From positions 1-18,192 of the forward strand of contig JAZLAH010000068.1 of NCBI GenBank assembly GCA_045613065.1: a stretch of DNA of 18,192 nt, in the 5' to 3' direction. The translations under genes and the position numbers were made by a program. Of this stretch, positions 8,337 through 15,299 are shown piece after piece. The stretch comes from Fimenecus sp045613065. Its GTDB lineage: Bacteria > Bacillota > Clostridia > Oscillospirales > Acutalibacteraceae. Under the pieces are notes generated by a model. It was not told the DNA's origin. It was given only the letters and a program-made list of their open reading frames with translations, and ran no database searches. The first letter of the stretch is position 1, and each line of letters starts with the position of its first letter.

Positions 8337-10053
8337 GGATTATCACAATCTTTTACAGAATATAGCCTATGAGTGGAAATGGATTTTCTGTTATGTGAAA
8401 AAGTATTGGTTAGCTCTTTTTCTTTACACTTTGCTTGGTCTTATTGCTATTGTAATGTCTCTTGGGGTTTCGGTTGCAGGTAAGAATCTTATTGATGCAG
8501 TCGTTAATAAAGCAAATGATACAATTTTGATGTTTGGTGTAATTGCAATAGGCCTTGCAGTTTTTCAACATGGTTTTCAGGCGTTATCCTCTTATGTTAC
8601 ATCACATGTAAGCAGTAAAATCAGCAATGAAATCCGTGAAGATATTTATGCACATGTTGTCAGCGCACAATGGGAAGAGATAAGCAATTTTCATTCAGGT
8701 GATATACTTAATCGCCTTGAAGTTGATGTTCAAGCGGTTTCTTCTTCAGTGATTAACTTCATTCCAAATGTTATTACAAGGAGTGTTCAATTTTTAGGTG
8801 CGTTAGTGATTGTGCTTTATTACGACAGTACAATGGCGATAATTGCTCTAATGAGTGCACCGCTGTTATTCTTTTCGTCAAAGTTTTTAGTAAAAACTAT
8901 AAGAAAATATAGTCAATTGAGTCGAGAACTTAATGGTAAAATTCTCTCATATTCGGAGGAATCGGTTCAAAATTTACTTACGATTAAAGCTTTTGACCTA
9001 ACTAAAGAATATATGAGAAATTTTAAAAAAGTACTTGATAATTACAGAGAAACAAAACTGACTTACGATAAATTCAGTATTGCAATGACACTTTGTTTGT
9101 CTCTCGTTGGACTTGCGATTTCATACGGTTGCTATGGTTGGGGTGTTTATAGGTTGTGGCAAGGTATGATTACGTTTGGTACGATGACTTTGTTTATTCA
9201 ACTTTCGGGTCAATTGACTTCTTCTTTTAGTTCTTTGGCTTCACTTGTTCCTTCGGTTGTTTCAACGGCAACTTCAGCAGGACGAGTTATGGAAATTACC
9301 GAATTGTCAAAGGAATTGGACAAAGAGAAAGAAAAGGCTGAAGCTTTTTATGAAAAAGCAAAAGAAAAGGGCATCAGTATAATTTTTGACAATGTTTCTT
9401 TTAAATATAAGAATGGAGAAAACTTTGTTATTAATAATGCTTCATTTGAAGTTAATGCAGGAGAAACAGTAGCTCTTATAGGTCCATCAGGTGAAGGTAA
9501 AACAACAATTCTTAAGCTTTTGCTAGGAATTATGCCTGTGACAGCAGGTGAAATTTATCTTCAGTCAGCAGATGGTGAAAAAATTACTGTTTCGGATAGT
9601 ACGCGAAGATTTTGTTCTTATGTGCCTCAGGGTATTAATATTTTTTCGGGTACAATCAGGGAAAACCTTACTGCTGTTAAAAAGGATGCTACGGATAGTG
9701 AACTTTACCAAGTCATAAAAGCTGCAGTCCTCGATAATATGATATCATTGCTTCCAGAAGGATTGGAAACATACATAAACGAGCAGGGTGGTAACTTTTC
9801 GCAAGGACAGTTGCAGAGAATTGCTATTGCGAGAGCATTGTTAAAAGACTCCGTAATTCTCTTGATGGATGAAACTACATCGGCTCTTGACCCAAGTACA
9901 GAAAAACAGGTGCTTGAGAACATAATGGTAGCAAATCCTACAAAAATCTGCCTTATAACAACACATCGTGAGAGCATGTTGAAATATTGTGATAAGATAT
10001 TCGCTGTTGAACAAAATGGTGGTATATCACAAATAATAGGAGATAAAGACTGA
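8323..10053 (+). CDS. ABC transporter, fused membrane and ATPase domains (type I exporter half)
   Basis: This 576-residue protein is a half-transporter of the MsbA/MdlB-like exporter family that would work as a dimer in the cell membrane. About six membrane segments lie in residues 28-310, with the family's coupling-helix sequence YSEESVQNLLTIKAF at 210-224. The ATPase domain has Walker A GPSGEGKT (387-394), Q-loop VPQG (Q436), signature FSQGQ (492-496, instead of LSGGQ), Walker B LLMDE (E517) and H-loop His548. All catalytic residues are present. No peptidase (C39) domain precedes the membrane part. A ribosome site (AAAGGA, 8309-8314) lies within the previous gene, whose end overlaps by 14 bp, so it is translated with the BY-kinases. 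The substrate is unknown: lipid-linked glycan, peptide and lipid are all possible. Confidence 0.9.
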   Translation: MKRNEDYHNLLQNIAYEWKWIFCYVKKYWLALFLYTLLGLIAIVMSLGVSVAGKNLIDAVVNKANDTILMFGVIAIGLAVFQHGFQALSSYVTSHVSSKISNEIREDIYAHVVSAQWEEISNFHSGDILNRLEVDVQAVSSSVINFIPNVITRSVQFLGALVIVLYYDSTMAIIALMSAPLLFFSSKFLVKTIRKYSQLSRELNGKILSYSEESVQNLLTIKAFDLTKEYMRNFKKVLDNYRETKLTYDKFSIAMTLCLSLVGLAISYGCYGWGVYRLWQGMITFGTMTLFIQLSGQLTSSFSSLASLVPSVVSTATSAGRVMEITELSKELDKEKEKAEAFYEKAKEKGISIIFDNVSFKYKNGENFVINNASFEVNAGETVALIGPSGEGKTTILKLLLGIMPVTAGEIYLQSADGEKITVSDSTRRFCSYVPQGINIFSGTIRENLTAVKKDATDSELYQVIKAAVLDNMISLLPEGLETYINEQGGNFSQGQLQRIAIARALLKDSVILLMDETTSALDPSTEKQVLENIMVANPTKICLITTHRESMLKYCDKIFAVEQNGGISQIIGDKD

Positions 10054-10078
10054 TAGCTAAATGCTATCAGTCTTTTTT
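10048..10078 (+). terminator. Rho-independent terminator of the BY-kinase/ABC operon
   Basis: A perfect 10-bp stem, GACTGATAGC (10048-10057) with GCTATCAGTC (10063-10072), has a 5-nt loop and a run of six T. The TGA stop of the transporter lies inside the left arm. It separates the operon from the PqqD-like gene. Confidence 0.95.
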
Positions 10079-10104
10079 AGAAAAATATATTGCATTATGT
10101 TTCC

Positions 10105-10133
10105 TTGACAATGTGAATAGTTGGGTGTAAAAT
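10105..10133 (+). promoter_or_regulatory. Sigma-A promoter of the PqqD-like gene
   Basis: A perfect -35 TTGACA (10105-10110) and a -10 TAAAAT (10128-10133) are 17 bp apart, about 50 bp before the start codon. This gives the PqqD-like gene its own transcription unit. Confidence 0.85.
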
Positions 10134-10184
10134 ACGCTTGTATAAAATTTACAATGAAAAGTACAAACCCTGTAGGAGATAATT

Positions 10185-10448
10185 ATGAAAATAAAAAAGG
10201 AAATGATACTACGTGAAATAGCAGGAGAAAATATTCTTGTTCCTATTGGTGACGCTGTTCTTGACCTTAATGGTCTTTTTATGATAACAGAAACAGGTGT
10301 ATTTATTTGGAAGATTCTTACTGAAGTGGAAACGGAAGATGAAATCCTCAACAAACTGCTTGAAGAATACGAAATCGATGAGGAGACTGCTAAGAATGAT
10401 GTTGCGGAGTTTCTAAAAAAATTAAGAGGTTTCGGTATAATTGATTAA
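10185..10448 (+). CDS. PqqD family protein (RiPP recognition element fold), stand-alone
   Basis: This 87-residue acidic, soluble protein matches the PqqD family. It has a beta-rich N-terminal half (ENILVPIGDAVLDLNGLFMI), then TETGVFIWKILTEVETEDEI and a helical part ending EFLKKLRGFGIID. The N, T-x-x-G-x-x-I/L-W and C-terminal L-x-x-x-G/L-x-I/L pattern is typical. In known systems this fold binds the leader of a precursor peptide and delivers it to a radical SAM or other modifying enzyme. No such enzyme or precursor is evident here. AGGAG (10174-10178) is well placed before the ATG. It is flanked by terminators, so it is monocistronic. Similar small proteins also occur beside polysaccharide and HPr-kinase-like genes, so a non-RiPP role is possible. 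Family assignment is fairly sure; function is not. Confidence 0.85.
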   Translation: MKIKKEMILREIAGENILVPIGDAVLDLNGLFMITETGVFIWKILTEVETEDEILNKLLEEYEIDEETAKNDVAEFLKKLRGFGIID

Positions 10449-10452
10449 AGAA

Positions 10453-10491
10453 AAAGGACAAGGAGTTTAAAACCTTGTCCTTTATATTTTT
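10453..10491. terminator. Bidirectional terminator between converging genes
   Basis: A perfect 11-bp stem, AAAGGACAAGG (10453-10463) with CCTTGTCCTTT (10473-10483), has T-rich sequence to the right on the plus strand and, through the A-run on its left, on the minus strand as well. It can stop both the PqqD-like gene (+) and the FAD oxidoreductase (-). Confidence 0.9.
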
Positions 10492-10498
10492 ATTTGAA

Positions 10499-11827
10499 TT
10501 AGTGTTTAAAACAAGCGTTGTACTCTTCAACCCAACGTAAAACTGTCTTGCGGTTATATGTAGTTGGCATTGCTGCTGTTATCGCAGTTGCTCTTGCTAA
10601 CTGAAGTCCCATTTTAACAACTTTTCCAAGGATAATCTTGTTATTGATAAGTCCGTTAAGCTTGATTTTAATATCATCCATTGACATTCCGCCAAGCATT
10701 GCACCAAGACTCGTGGAATCAGCATCAATTGTCATATCTTCAGCATTGAGTATTCCTTTTGCGAAAATATAGTCAAGTTCAGGACCTTCAAGGCGTGTGA
10801 GCAATAATTTAACACATGCAAGAGGAGCTAAGGCAGCACCGATTTCTTTATAGAAGTTTTTCTGGTATGTCCAGAGTGTTTCTGCACTATATGAACCGCT
10901 TGAATCATTTGAAATAGCATCGGCAAGGATTTTAGCAGCCTTAAGTGAGTTTGCGATACCTGAACCAATAACAGGAACTGTCATAAATGCACTGTCGCCG
11001 ATTGCTGCGTATCCGTCAGCAACAAGGACGCCTAATGGCTGGCGAACAGGAATGTTAGCAAAACTATCACCACGAAGAATTTCTGTGCCGATACTTGGAT
11101 TTGATTCCCTCATTTTATTAATCTGGTCAATAGCATAGTCACGGTCAAACTTATGGAACCTTCCGATAAGCACATCTGTATGACCCTCTTCGGTTGCAAT
11201 CCATGAAATACCTAATTCATTATTAGGAAGAAGAATAACCTTGAATTTGTCGTGTTCAGCTACTTCACAGGCTTTATTGAAAAAAGCTCTGTAAATATAA
11301 AACTGTTCATATTCTATAGGATTATTCTGGATTCCCATTGATGGAGGAAGTGCACGTCTTACAGGAGAATTAAGACCACAAGCATCAATTACAAGGTCAG
11401 CAAGATACTCACCTTTGTCAGTTTTGATACCAACAACTCTGTTGCCGAAGAGAATAGGTTTTTCAATATTTTCTTCGTATTGGAACTTAACACCTGCTTT
11501 TTCAGCGTGTTCAATAAGGTGAGCATAGATATCACTACGCTCCATCTGGATTTCCTTTTTATCTTCTTCAGTGTTTTGTGTAAGTGCTGTTTCCATAGCA
11601 GGACCATAAAAGGTCATATCGTGCTTGAGATTGTATTTGCTTTTATCAGGCAGAGGAATTCCAACGGCTGTCCAACCTTTTTTATCAAAAATGTCGGTCC
11701 AGTCATATCCCATACTGTTTTTAGCGTTTCTTTCGTAAACGGTAACATCAAAACCTTTTTGTGCAAGGAGCATTGCAGCAGCAATACCACCATGTCCACC
11801 ACCGGCAACAATAATTTTATTTCCCAT
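10499..11827 (-). CDS. FAD-dependent oxidoreductase (geranylgeranyl reductase / aromatic hydroxylase-like flavoprotein)
   Basis: This 442-residue protein has the group A flavoprotein layout. The FAD-binding Rossmann motif VAGGGHGG (7-14) is followed by Glu32 at the end of strand 2 (YERN). VIDACGLNSPVRRALP lies at about 146-161, and the FAD-ribityl GD motif AAIGDSAFMTVPVIGSG (274-290, D278) is intact. The start at 11827 was chosen because GAGGGA lies just upstream; an in-frame ATG at 11848 precedes that site. Relatives reduce isoprenoid or other lipid chains, or oxidise small aromatic compounds; the substrate cannot be read from sequence. There is no signal peptide, so it is cytoplasmic. Its promoter interleaves with that of a divergent acyl-CoA synthetase, which suggests lipid or fatty-acid chemistry and shared control. 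Confidence 0.85.
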   Translation of the reverse strand: MGNKIIVAGGGHGGIAAAMLLAQKGFDVTVYERNAKNSMGYDWTDIFDKKGWTAVGIPLPDKSKYNLKHDMTFYGPAMETALTQNTEEDKKEIQMERSDIYAHLIEHAEKAGVKFQYEENIEKPILFGNRVVGIKTDKGEYLADLVIDACGLNSPVRRALPPSMGIQNNPIEYEQFYIYRAFFNKACEVAEHDKFKVILLPNNELGISWIATEEGHTDVLIGRFHKFDRDYAIDQINKMRESNPSIGTEILRGDSFANIPVRQPLGVLVADGYAAIGDSAFMTVPVIGSGIANSLKAAKILADAISNDSSGSYSAETLWTYQKNFYKEIGAALAPLACVKLLLTRLEGPELDYIFAKGILNAEDMTIDADSTSLGAMLGGMSMDDIKIKLNGLINNKIILGKVVKMGLQLARATAITAAMPTTYNRKTVLRWVEEYNACFKH

Positions 11828-11874
11828 AAAAATCCCTCTTTTCGACATATTTAATGTATGTGTGGATTATATAA

Positions 11875-11903
11875 ATTATACCATAAAACACTTGCATTAT
11901 CAA
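11875..11903 (-). promoter_or_regulatory. Promoter of the FAD oxidoreductase gene
   Basis: On the minus strand, -35 TTGATA (11903-11898) and -10 TATAAT (11880-11875) have a 17-bp spacer with an extended -10 TGG. The region overlaps the divergent plus-strand promoter. Confidence 0.8.
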
Positions 11904-11921
11904 TATAAGAAATGGTATAAT
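11892..11921 (+). promoter_or_regulatory. Promoter of the acyl-CoA synthetase gene
   Basis: -35 TTGCAT (11892-11897) and -10 TATAAT (11916-11921) are 18 bp apart, with an extended -10 TGG (11913-11915). Its -35 lies inside the spacer of the opposing promoter, so one bound protein could affect both directions. Confidence 0.75.
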
Positions 11922-11980
11922 GAGTAAGTATATTATAATGGTTATTTGTATGAATTTTTGGGTGAAAATCTATAAATTAA

Positions 11981-11995
11981 TGAACAAAGTGTTCA
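11981..11995. promoter_or_regulatory. Candidate operator palindrome in the acyl-CoA synthetase leader
   Basis: TGAACA-aag-TGTTCA is a perfect inverted repeat with 6-bp arms and a 3-nt spacer. It lies downstream of the promoter and 18 bp before the start codon. This position would suit a roadblock repressor. It is too short for a terminator and has no T-run. The cognate regulator is unknown. Confidence 0.4.
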
Positions 11996-12013
11996 AGAGA
12001 AGGAAAAGAGACG

Positions 12014-13657
12014 ATGAATAAAAAACATAAGAACGCAGTTAAAGTTAATATTCCTGAATATCAGACTATAAGGGAAATTATTTTTGAAGGAACAGCTCGT
12101 GGCGGTGATAAAAAGCAGTTTATGTATCTCGACAGAAATAAACAGCTTCAAGAAAGCAATTATAATCAGACGTTTAAAAGAATCAGAACTCTTAGCACAT
12201 ATTTTTACAGCAAGGGTATCATAGATGGCAAAAAGGTTGCTATCGTTTCTGAAAATAGTGCTGATTGGGTTTTTGCATATTACGCAACAATCGTTGGTGG
12301 TAATGTGTGCGTTCCAATGGATGCAAAGCTTACTTATGAAGATATTGAAGACCAAATTATCCGTTGCGATTGTGACGCTGTTGCTTATTCAAAGAAATTT
12401 GCAAAGCTTGCAGAACAGATGAAGGCAAATCCTCTGGTTCCTCAGATGGAATATTTCTTCATGAACGACTTCGATGAATATTATGCAGAAGGTGAAAAAC
12501 TTATTGCAGAAGGAAACGATTATTTCGACAGGGTTGAAGTTAAGCCTGATGACTTGGCTGCAATCGTTTTCACATCAGGTACAACAGGCAAGAGTAAGGG
12601 TGTTATGCTCACTCATAAGAATGTTGCAAGTAACTGTTCTGCATCATTAAGAGTGTTAACAGGTCGTCACGCTATTGCTTTCTTGCCGTTACATCACACT
12701 CTTTCATGGGTTAGTGCTCTTTATGCAACATATATCGTTTCTGAATGGGGTTATCTCTGTGACGGTATTAACCACATTCAGCAGGATATAAAGAAATTCC
12801 AACCATATAATTTCACAGGTGTTCCTCTTGTTGTTGAAACTGTTTATGACAGAATATGGAAAACTGCTCGTAAAATGGGTAAAGAGGAATTACTCAAAAA
12901 AGGTCTTAAAATCAGTAATTTTCTTATGAAACTTGGTATTGACAAGCGTCGTAAGATTTTCCAGATGGTTCATGATAATCTTGGTGGTAACCTTGATATG
13001 ATTATCTGTGGTGGCGCTTATCTTGACCCTAAATATGAAAAGGGACTTTATGACCTTGGTATTGATGTTTTCAACGGTTATGGTCTTACAGAGTGTTCAC
13101 CGGTTATTACATGTAACCACCCTGCTAAATTCAAGTTTGGTAGCGTTGGTACTCCTCTTGATTGTAATGAAATCAAGATTGTGGACCCTGATGAAGATGG
13201 TGTTGGTGAAATCTATGTAAGAGGCTCAAATGTTATGGTTGGTTACTATAACGACCCTGAGGCTACTGCAGAGGCTTTTGACGGTGATTGGTTCAAGACA
13301 GGTGACTTTGGACGAATCGACAAAGATGGTTTCCTCTTTATGGTTGGTAGAAAGAAGAATCTTATTATTCTTTCTAATGGTAAGAACGTATCTCCTGAAG
13401 AAATTGAAGAAAAGCTTATGAGCACACTTCCATATATCAAAGAAGTTCTTGTTTATCAGGATGGAGACAAAATTCTTGGTGAATTCTTCCTTAATGAAGA
13501 AGATTATCCTGATTGCAAAGATAGAATTGACGCGGATGTTAAGGCTGTTAATGCACAGATGCCTGCATTTAAGAGAGTAACAAAGGTTATTCTTCGTGAT
13601 ACAGAATTCCCTAAGACAACAACTCTTAAAATTGCAAGAAAGTATCACACAAACTAA
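12014..13657 (+). CDS. AMP-forming acyl-CoA synthetase (long-chain fatty acid-CoA ligase-like)
   Basis: This 547-residue ANL-superfamily adenylating enzyme would activate a carboxylic acid with ATP and pass it to CoA or another thiol. Core motifs are intact: FTSGTTGKSKGVMLTHKN (A3, 186-203), NGYGLTECSP (A5, 354-363), TGDFGRIDKDG (A7, 429-439), NGKNVSPEEIEE (A8, 455-466) and a C-terminal KTTTLKIAR with the expected catalytic Lys539 (A10). HHTLSW at 227-232 lies in the A4 region, where acyl selectivity is set. It is shorter than the usual long-chain ligases of about 600 residues but complete at both ends. The AAGGA at 12000-12004 is 9 nt before the ATG. There is no signal peptide, so it is cytoplasmic. 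The substrate class is inferred only from overall resemblance to FadD-like proteins. Confidence 0.9.
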   Translation: MNKKHKNAVKVNIPEYQTIREIIFEGTARGGDKKQFMYLDRNKQLQESNYNQTFKRIRTLSTYFYSKGIIDGKKVAIVSENSADWVFAYYATIVGGNVCVPMDAKLTYEDIEDQIIRCDCDAVAYSKKFAKLAEQMKANPLVPQMEYFFMNDFDEYYAEGEKLIAEGNDYFDRVEVKPDDLAAIVFTSGTTGKSKGVMLTHKNVASNCSASLRVLTGRHAIAFLPLHHTLSWVSALYATYIVSEWGYLCDGINHIQQDIKKFQPYNFTGVPLVVETVYDRIWKTARKMGKEELLKKGLKISNFLMKLGIDKRRKIFQMVHDNLGGNLDMIICGGAYLDPKYEKGLYDLGIDVFNGYGLTECSPVITCNHPAKFKFGSVGTPLDCNEIKIVDPDEDGVGEIYVRGSNVMVGYYNDPEATAEAFDGDWFKTGDFGRIDKDGFLFMVGRKKNLIILSNGKNVSPEEIEEKLMSTLPYIKEVLVYQDGDKILGEFFLNEEDYPDCKDRIDADVKAVNAQMPAFKRVTKVILRDTEFPKTTTLKIARKYHTN

Positions 13658-13672
13658 AATAGAAAATTATTT

Positions 13673-13711
13673 AAGGAGACATCATATCAAAAGTTGTCTC
13701 CTTTACTTTTT
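13673..13711 (+). terminator. Rho-independent terminator of the acyl-CoA synthetase gene
   Basis: The stem AAGGAGACA (13673-13681) pairs with TGTCTCCTT (13695-13703) around a 13-nt loop and is followed by a T-rich run. Confidence 0.85.
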
Positions 13712-13724
13712 ATTCGATAAACTG

Positions 13725-13753
13725 TTGACGAAATGACAAAATAGTGTTATCAT
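13725..13753 (+). promoter_or_regulatory. Promoter of the SLH/GDSL hydrolase gene
   Basis: -35 TTGACG (13725-13730) and -10 TATCAT (13748-13753) have a 17-bp spacer and an extended -10 TGT, about 40 bp before the start codon. Confidence 0.8.
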
Positions 13754-13794
13754 TTGTGACGGAAAAAAGTATGTATATTTTTGGAGGAGTTAAA

Positions 13795-15219
13795 ATGAAA
13801 AAGATTTTCAGAACAAGCGTAGCATTACTTCTTGTTATTGCTATTATTTCAAGTTCTTTTGTGTGTTTTGCAAAAGGTCTTAATAAGGATGCAGTAGCAC
13901 TTCATAAAGGACAGTATAAAAATTATGTTCTTCTTGGTGATAGTGTTGCAAGTGGTTATCGTGATACAATAACAGATAATGATGACGAATACAATAAAAA
14001 ATATGGAGAAACAGCATATTTCAGAGTTCCTGGCTCATATGCCGACGTTCTTGCAAATGCTATTATTGAAGATAAGTCAATGACTGCTTTTGCAGGTCCT
14101 GGATTCAGAACAATTGAAATCAGATATATGCTTGAAGATGATTTCACAGGAGCTGACGAATATCTTTTCCACCCTGCACAGATGAATACAGTAGGGGAAC
14201 CAGGAAGTGAAGAATATCGTACAGCATATAAAAAGGCAGTTGCAGAAGCTGACCTTATCACTCTTGGTGTTGGTGGTAACGATTGGGGTGCATATTTAGG
14301 TTGGGTTATTGCTGACGTGTTTGAGAAAGAAAATGTTGCAGATAAATATACAGCAAAGTTGGAAAAATTCCTTGCAGAAAACGAAATGGATTTGGGCGAG
14401 ATTGAAGACCTTGTTGAACTTGCACATACTGCAGGTGCGCTTCCTGAACTCGTTAAGACACTTCCTGAAGCACTTAAGTATGGCCTTGGCAATTTCTATA
14501 AAAACTGGAATATTATGATTCAGGATATTTATGACCTTAACCCTGATGTAACACTTATGGTTATTGGTATGAGTGACAACAGTCTCAAGGGTAAATATTA
14601 TGATTATGATGGCGTAGTTGGTGGTCCTGTAAATGGTGGTGAAGAACCAGACGAAACAACTGCAGCAGTTACATCTGCAATTGTTGAGTTTATTATGACA
14701 GTTGGTAATGCACCAATGATTGAGGGTGAAAAGAAGTTCGGATACACATATGTTGATACAAAAGGCACAACATATGTAGACAGTCATCCAGATGCCGACG
14801 GACACGTTCATATTGCGAACAAGATTATAGAGGCACTTCCTCATCCTGAATATTCAAATAGATTTACAGATGTAAAAGTTGGTAGCAAGTATTATAATGG
14901 TGTAGAATATGTGATTATGAATAACATTATGAGTGCTACATCTGCAACAACTTTCAGCCCTGATAAAGTTCTCAATAAGAGTGAAATGAATAAAGCGTTG
15001 AATGCTATTAACGGTACTGAAAATGCTGCAAATGATACAGCAGAAGTAAATGCATTGGATTTTGCAAAAGCAATTCTTGGTAGCGGTTCAAAAGACATTG
15101 CAGAGTTATTTGAATCACTTTCTGTAGCATTACAAGTAATGGTAGATAATAGCTTCGATGTTAATGCACCTGTTACAAGAGGTGCAGCAGCAAATTATTT
15201 TAAGATGCTTGCTAAATAA
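13795..15219 (+). CDS. Secreted SGNH/GDSL hydrolase with C-terminal S-layer homology anchor
   Basis: This 474-residue exported esterase or lipase-like enzyme probably sits on the cell wall. The ATG at 13795 follows GGAGG by 7 nt and begins a signal peptide (MKKIFRTSVALLLVIAIISS, likely cut near CFA-KG). SGNH blocks are present: VLLGDSVASGY with nucleophile Ser50, GVGGNDWG with Asn162, and VDSHPDADGH with the Asp329/His331 pair. Long helical insertions lie between blocks III and V (about 175-245). Residues 357-403 match an SLH domain (FTDV, then VEYVIMNNIMSATSATTFSP). A second, degenerate SLH-like segment lies at 439-474 and ends in TRGAAANYF. SLH domains usually bind pyruvylated secondary wall polymers. 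The substrate may be an acylated glycan or lipid; that is inference. It has its own promoter and terminator. Confidence 0.9.
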   Translation: MKKIFRTSVALLLVIAIISSSFVCFAKGLNKDAVALHKGQYKNYVLLGDSVASGYRDTITDNDDEYNKKYGETAYFRVPGSYADVLANAIIEDKSMTAFAGPGFRTIEIRYMLEDDFTGADEYLFHPAQMNTVGEPGSEEYRTAYKKAVAEADLITLGVGGNDWGAYLGWVIADVFEKENVADKYTAKLEKFLAENEMDLGEIEDLVELAHTAGALPELVKTLPEALKYGLGNFYKNWNIMIQDIYDLNPDVTLMVIGMSDNSLKGKYYDYDGVVGGPVNGGEEPDETTAAVTSAIVEFIMTVGNAPMIEGEKKFGYTYVDTKGTTYVDSHPDADGHVHIANKIIEALPHPEYSNRFTDVKVGSKYYNGVEYVIMNNIMSATSATTFSPDKVLNKSEMNKALNAINGTENAANDTAEVNALDFAKAILGSGSKDIAELFESLSVALQVMVDNSFDVNAPVTRGAAANYFKMLAK

Positions 15220-15245
15220 TTGCACAACACAAAAAGCAAAAAAAT

Positions 15246-15276
15246 AAACCTCCTTTTTCAAGGAGGTTTTATTTTT
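15246..15276. terminator. Bidirectional terminator between converging genes
   Basis: AAACCTCCTT (15246-15255) pairs with AAGGAGGTTT (15260-15269) around a 4-nt loop. T-rich sequence follows on the plus strand, and an A-run to the left gives a T-run on the minus strand. It serves both the SLH hydrolase (+) and the phosphoesterase (-). Confidence 0.9.
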
Positions 15277-15299
15277 GTTAAATGCACTATATTTATAAA

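Noticed and set aside
8134..8346. Minus-strand frame rich in His-Ile across the Gly-Tyr repeat
   Set aside because: It is the shadow of the GGATAT repeat on the opposite strand, lacks a ribosome site and overlaps a firm gene.
10185..10448. A full RiPP biosynthetic cluster around the PqqD-like gene
   Set aside because: No modifying enzyme, protease or precursor peptide is visible in the window; only the recognition-type protein is supported.
10499..13657. A polyketide or non-ribosomal peptide pathway based on the adenylating enzyme
   Set aside because: There is no carrier-protein, condensation or ketosynthase domain; the enzyme has a stand-alone acyl-CoA synthetase layout.
13956..14844. Two long minus-strand frames inside the SGNH hydrolase gene
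   Set aside because: No start signals or recognisable domains, and they overlap a gene with intact catalytic motifs.
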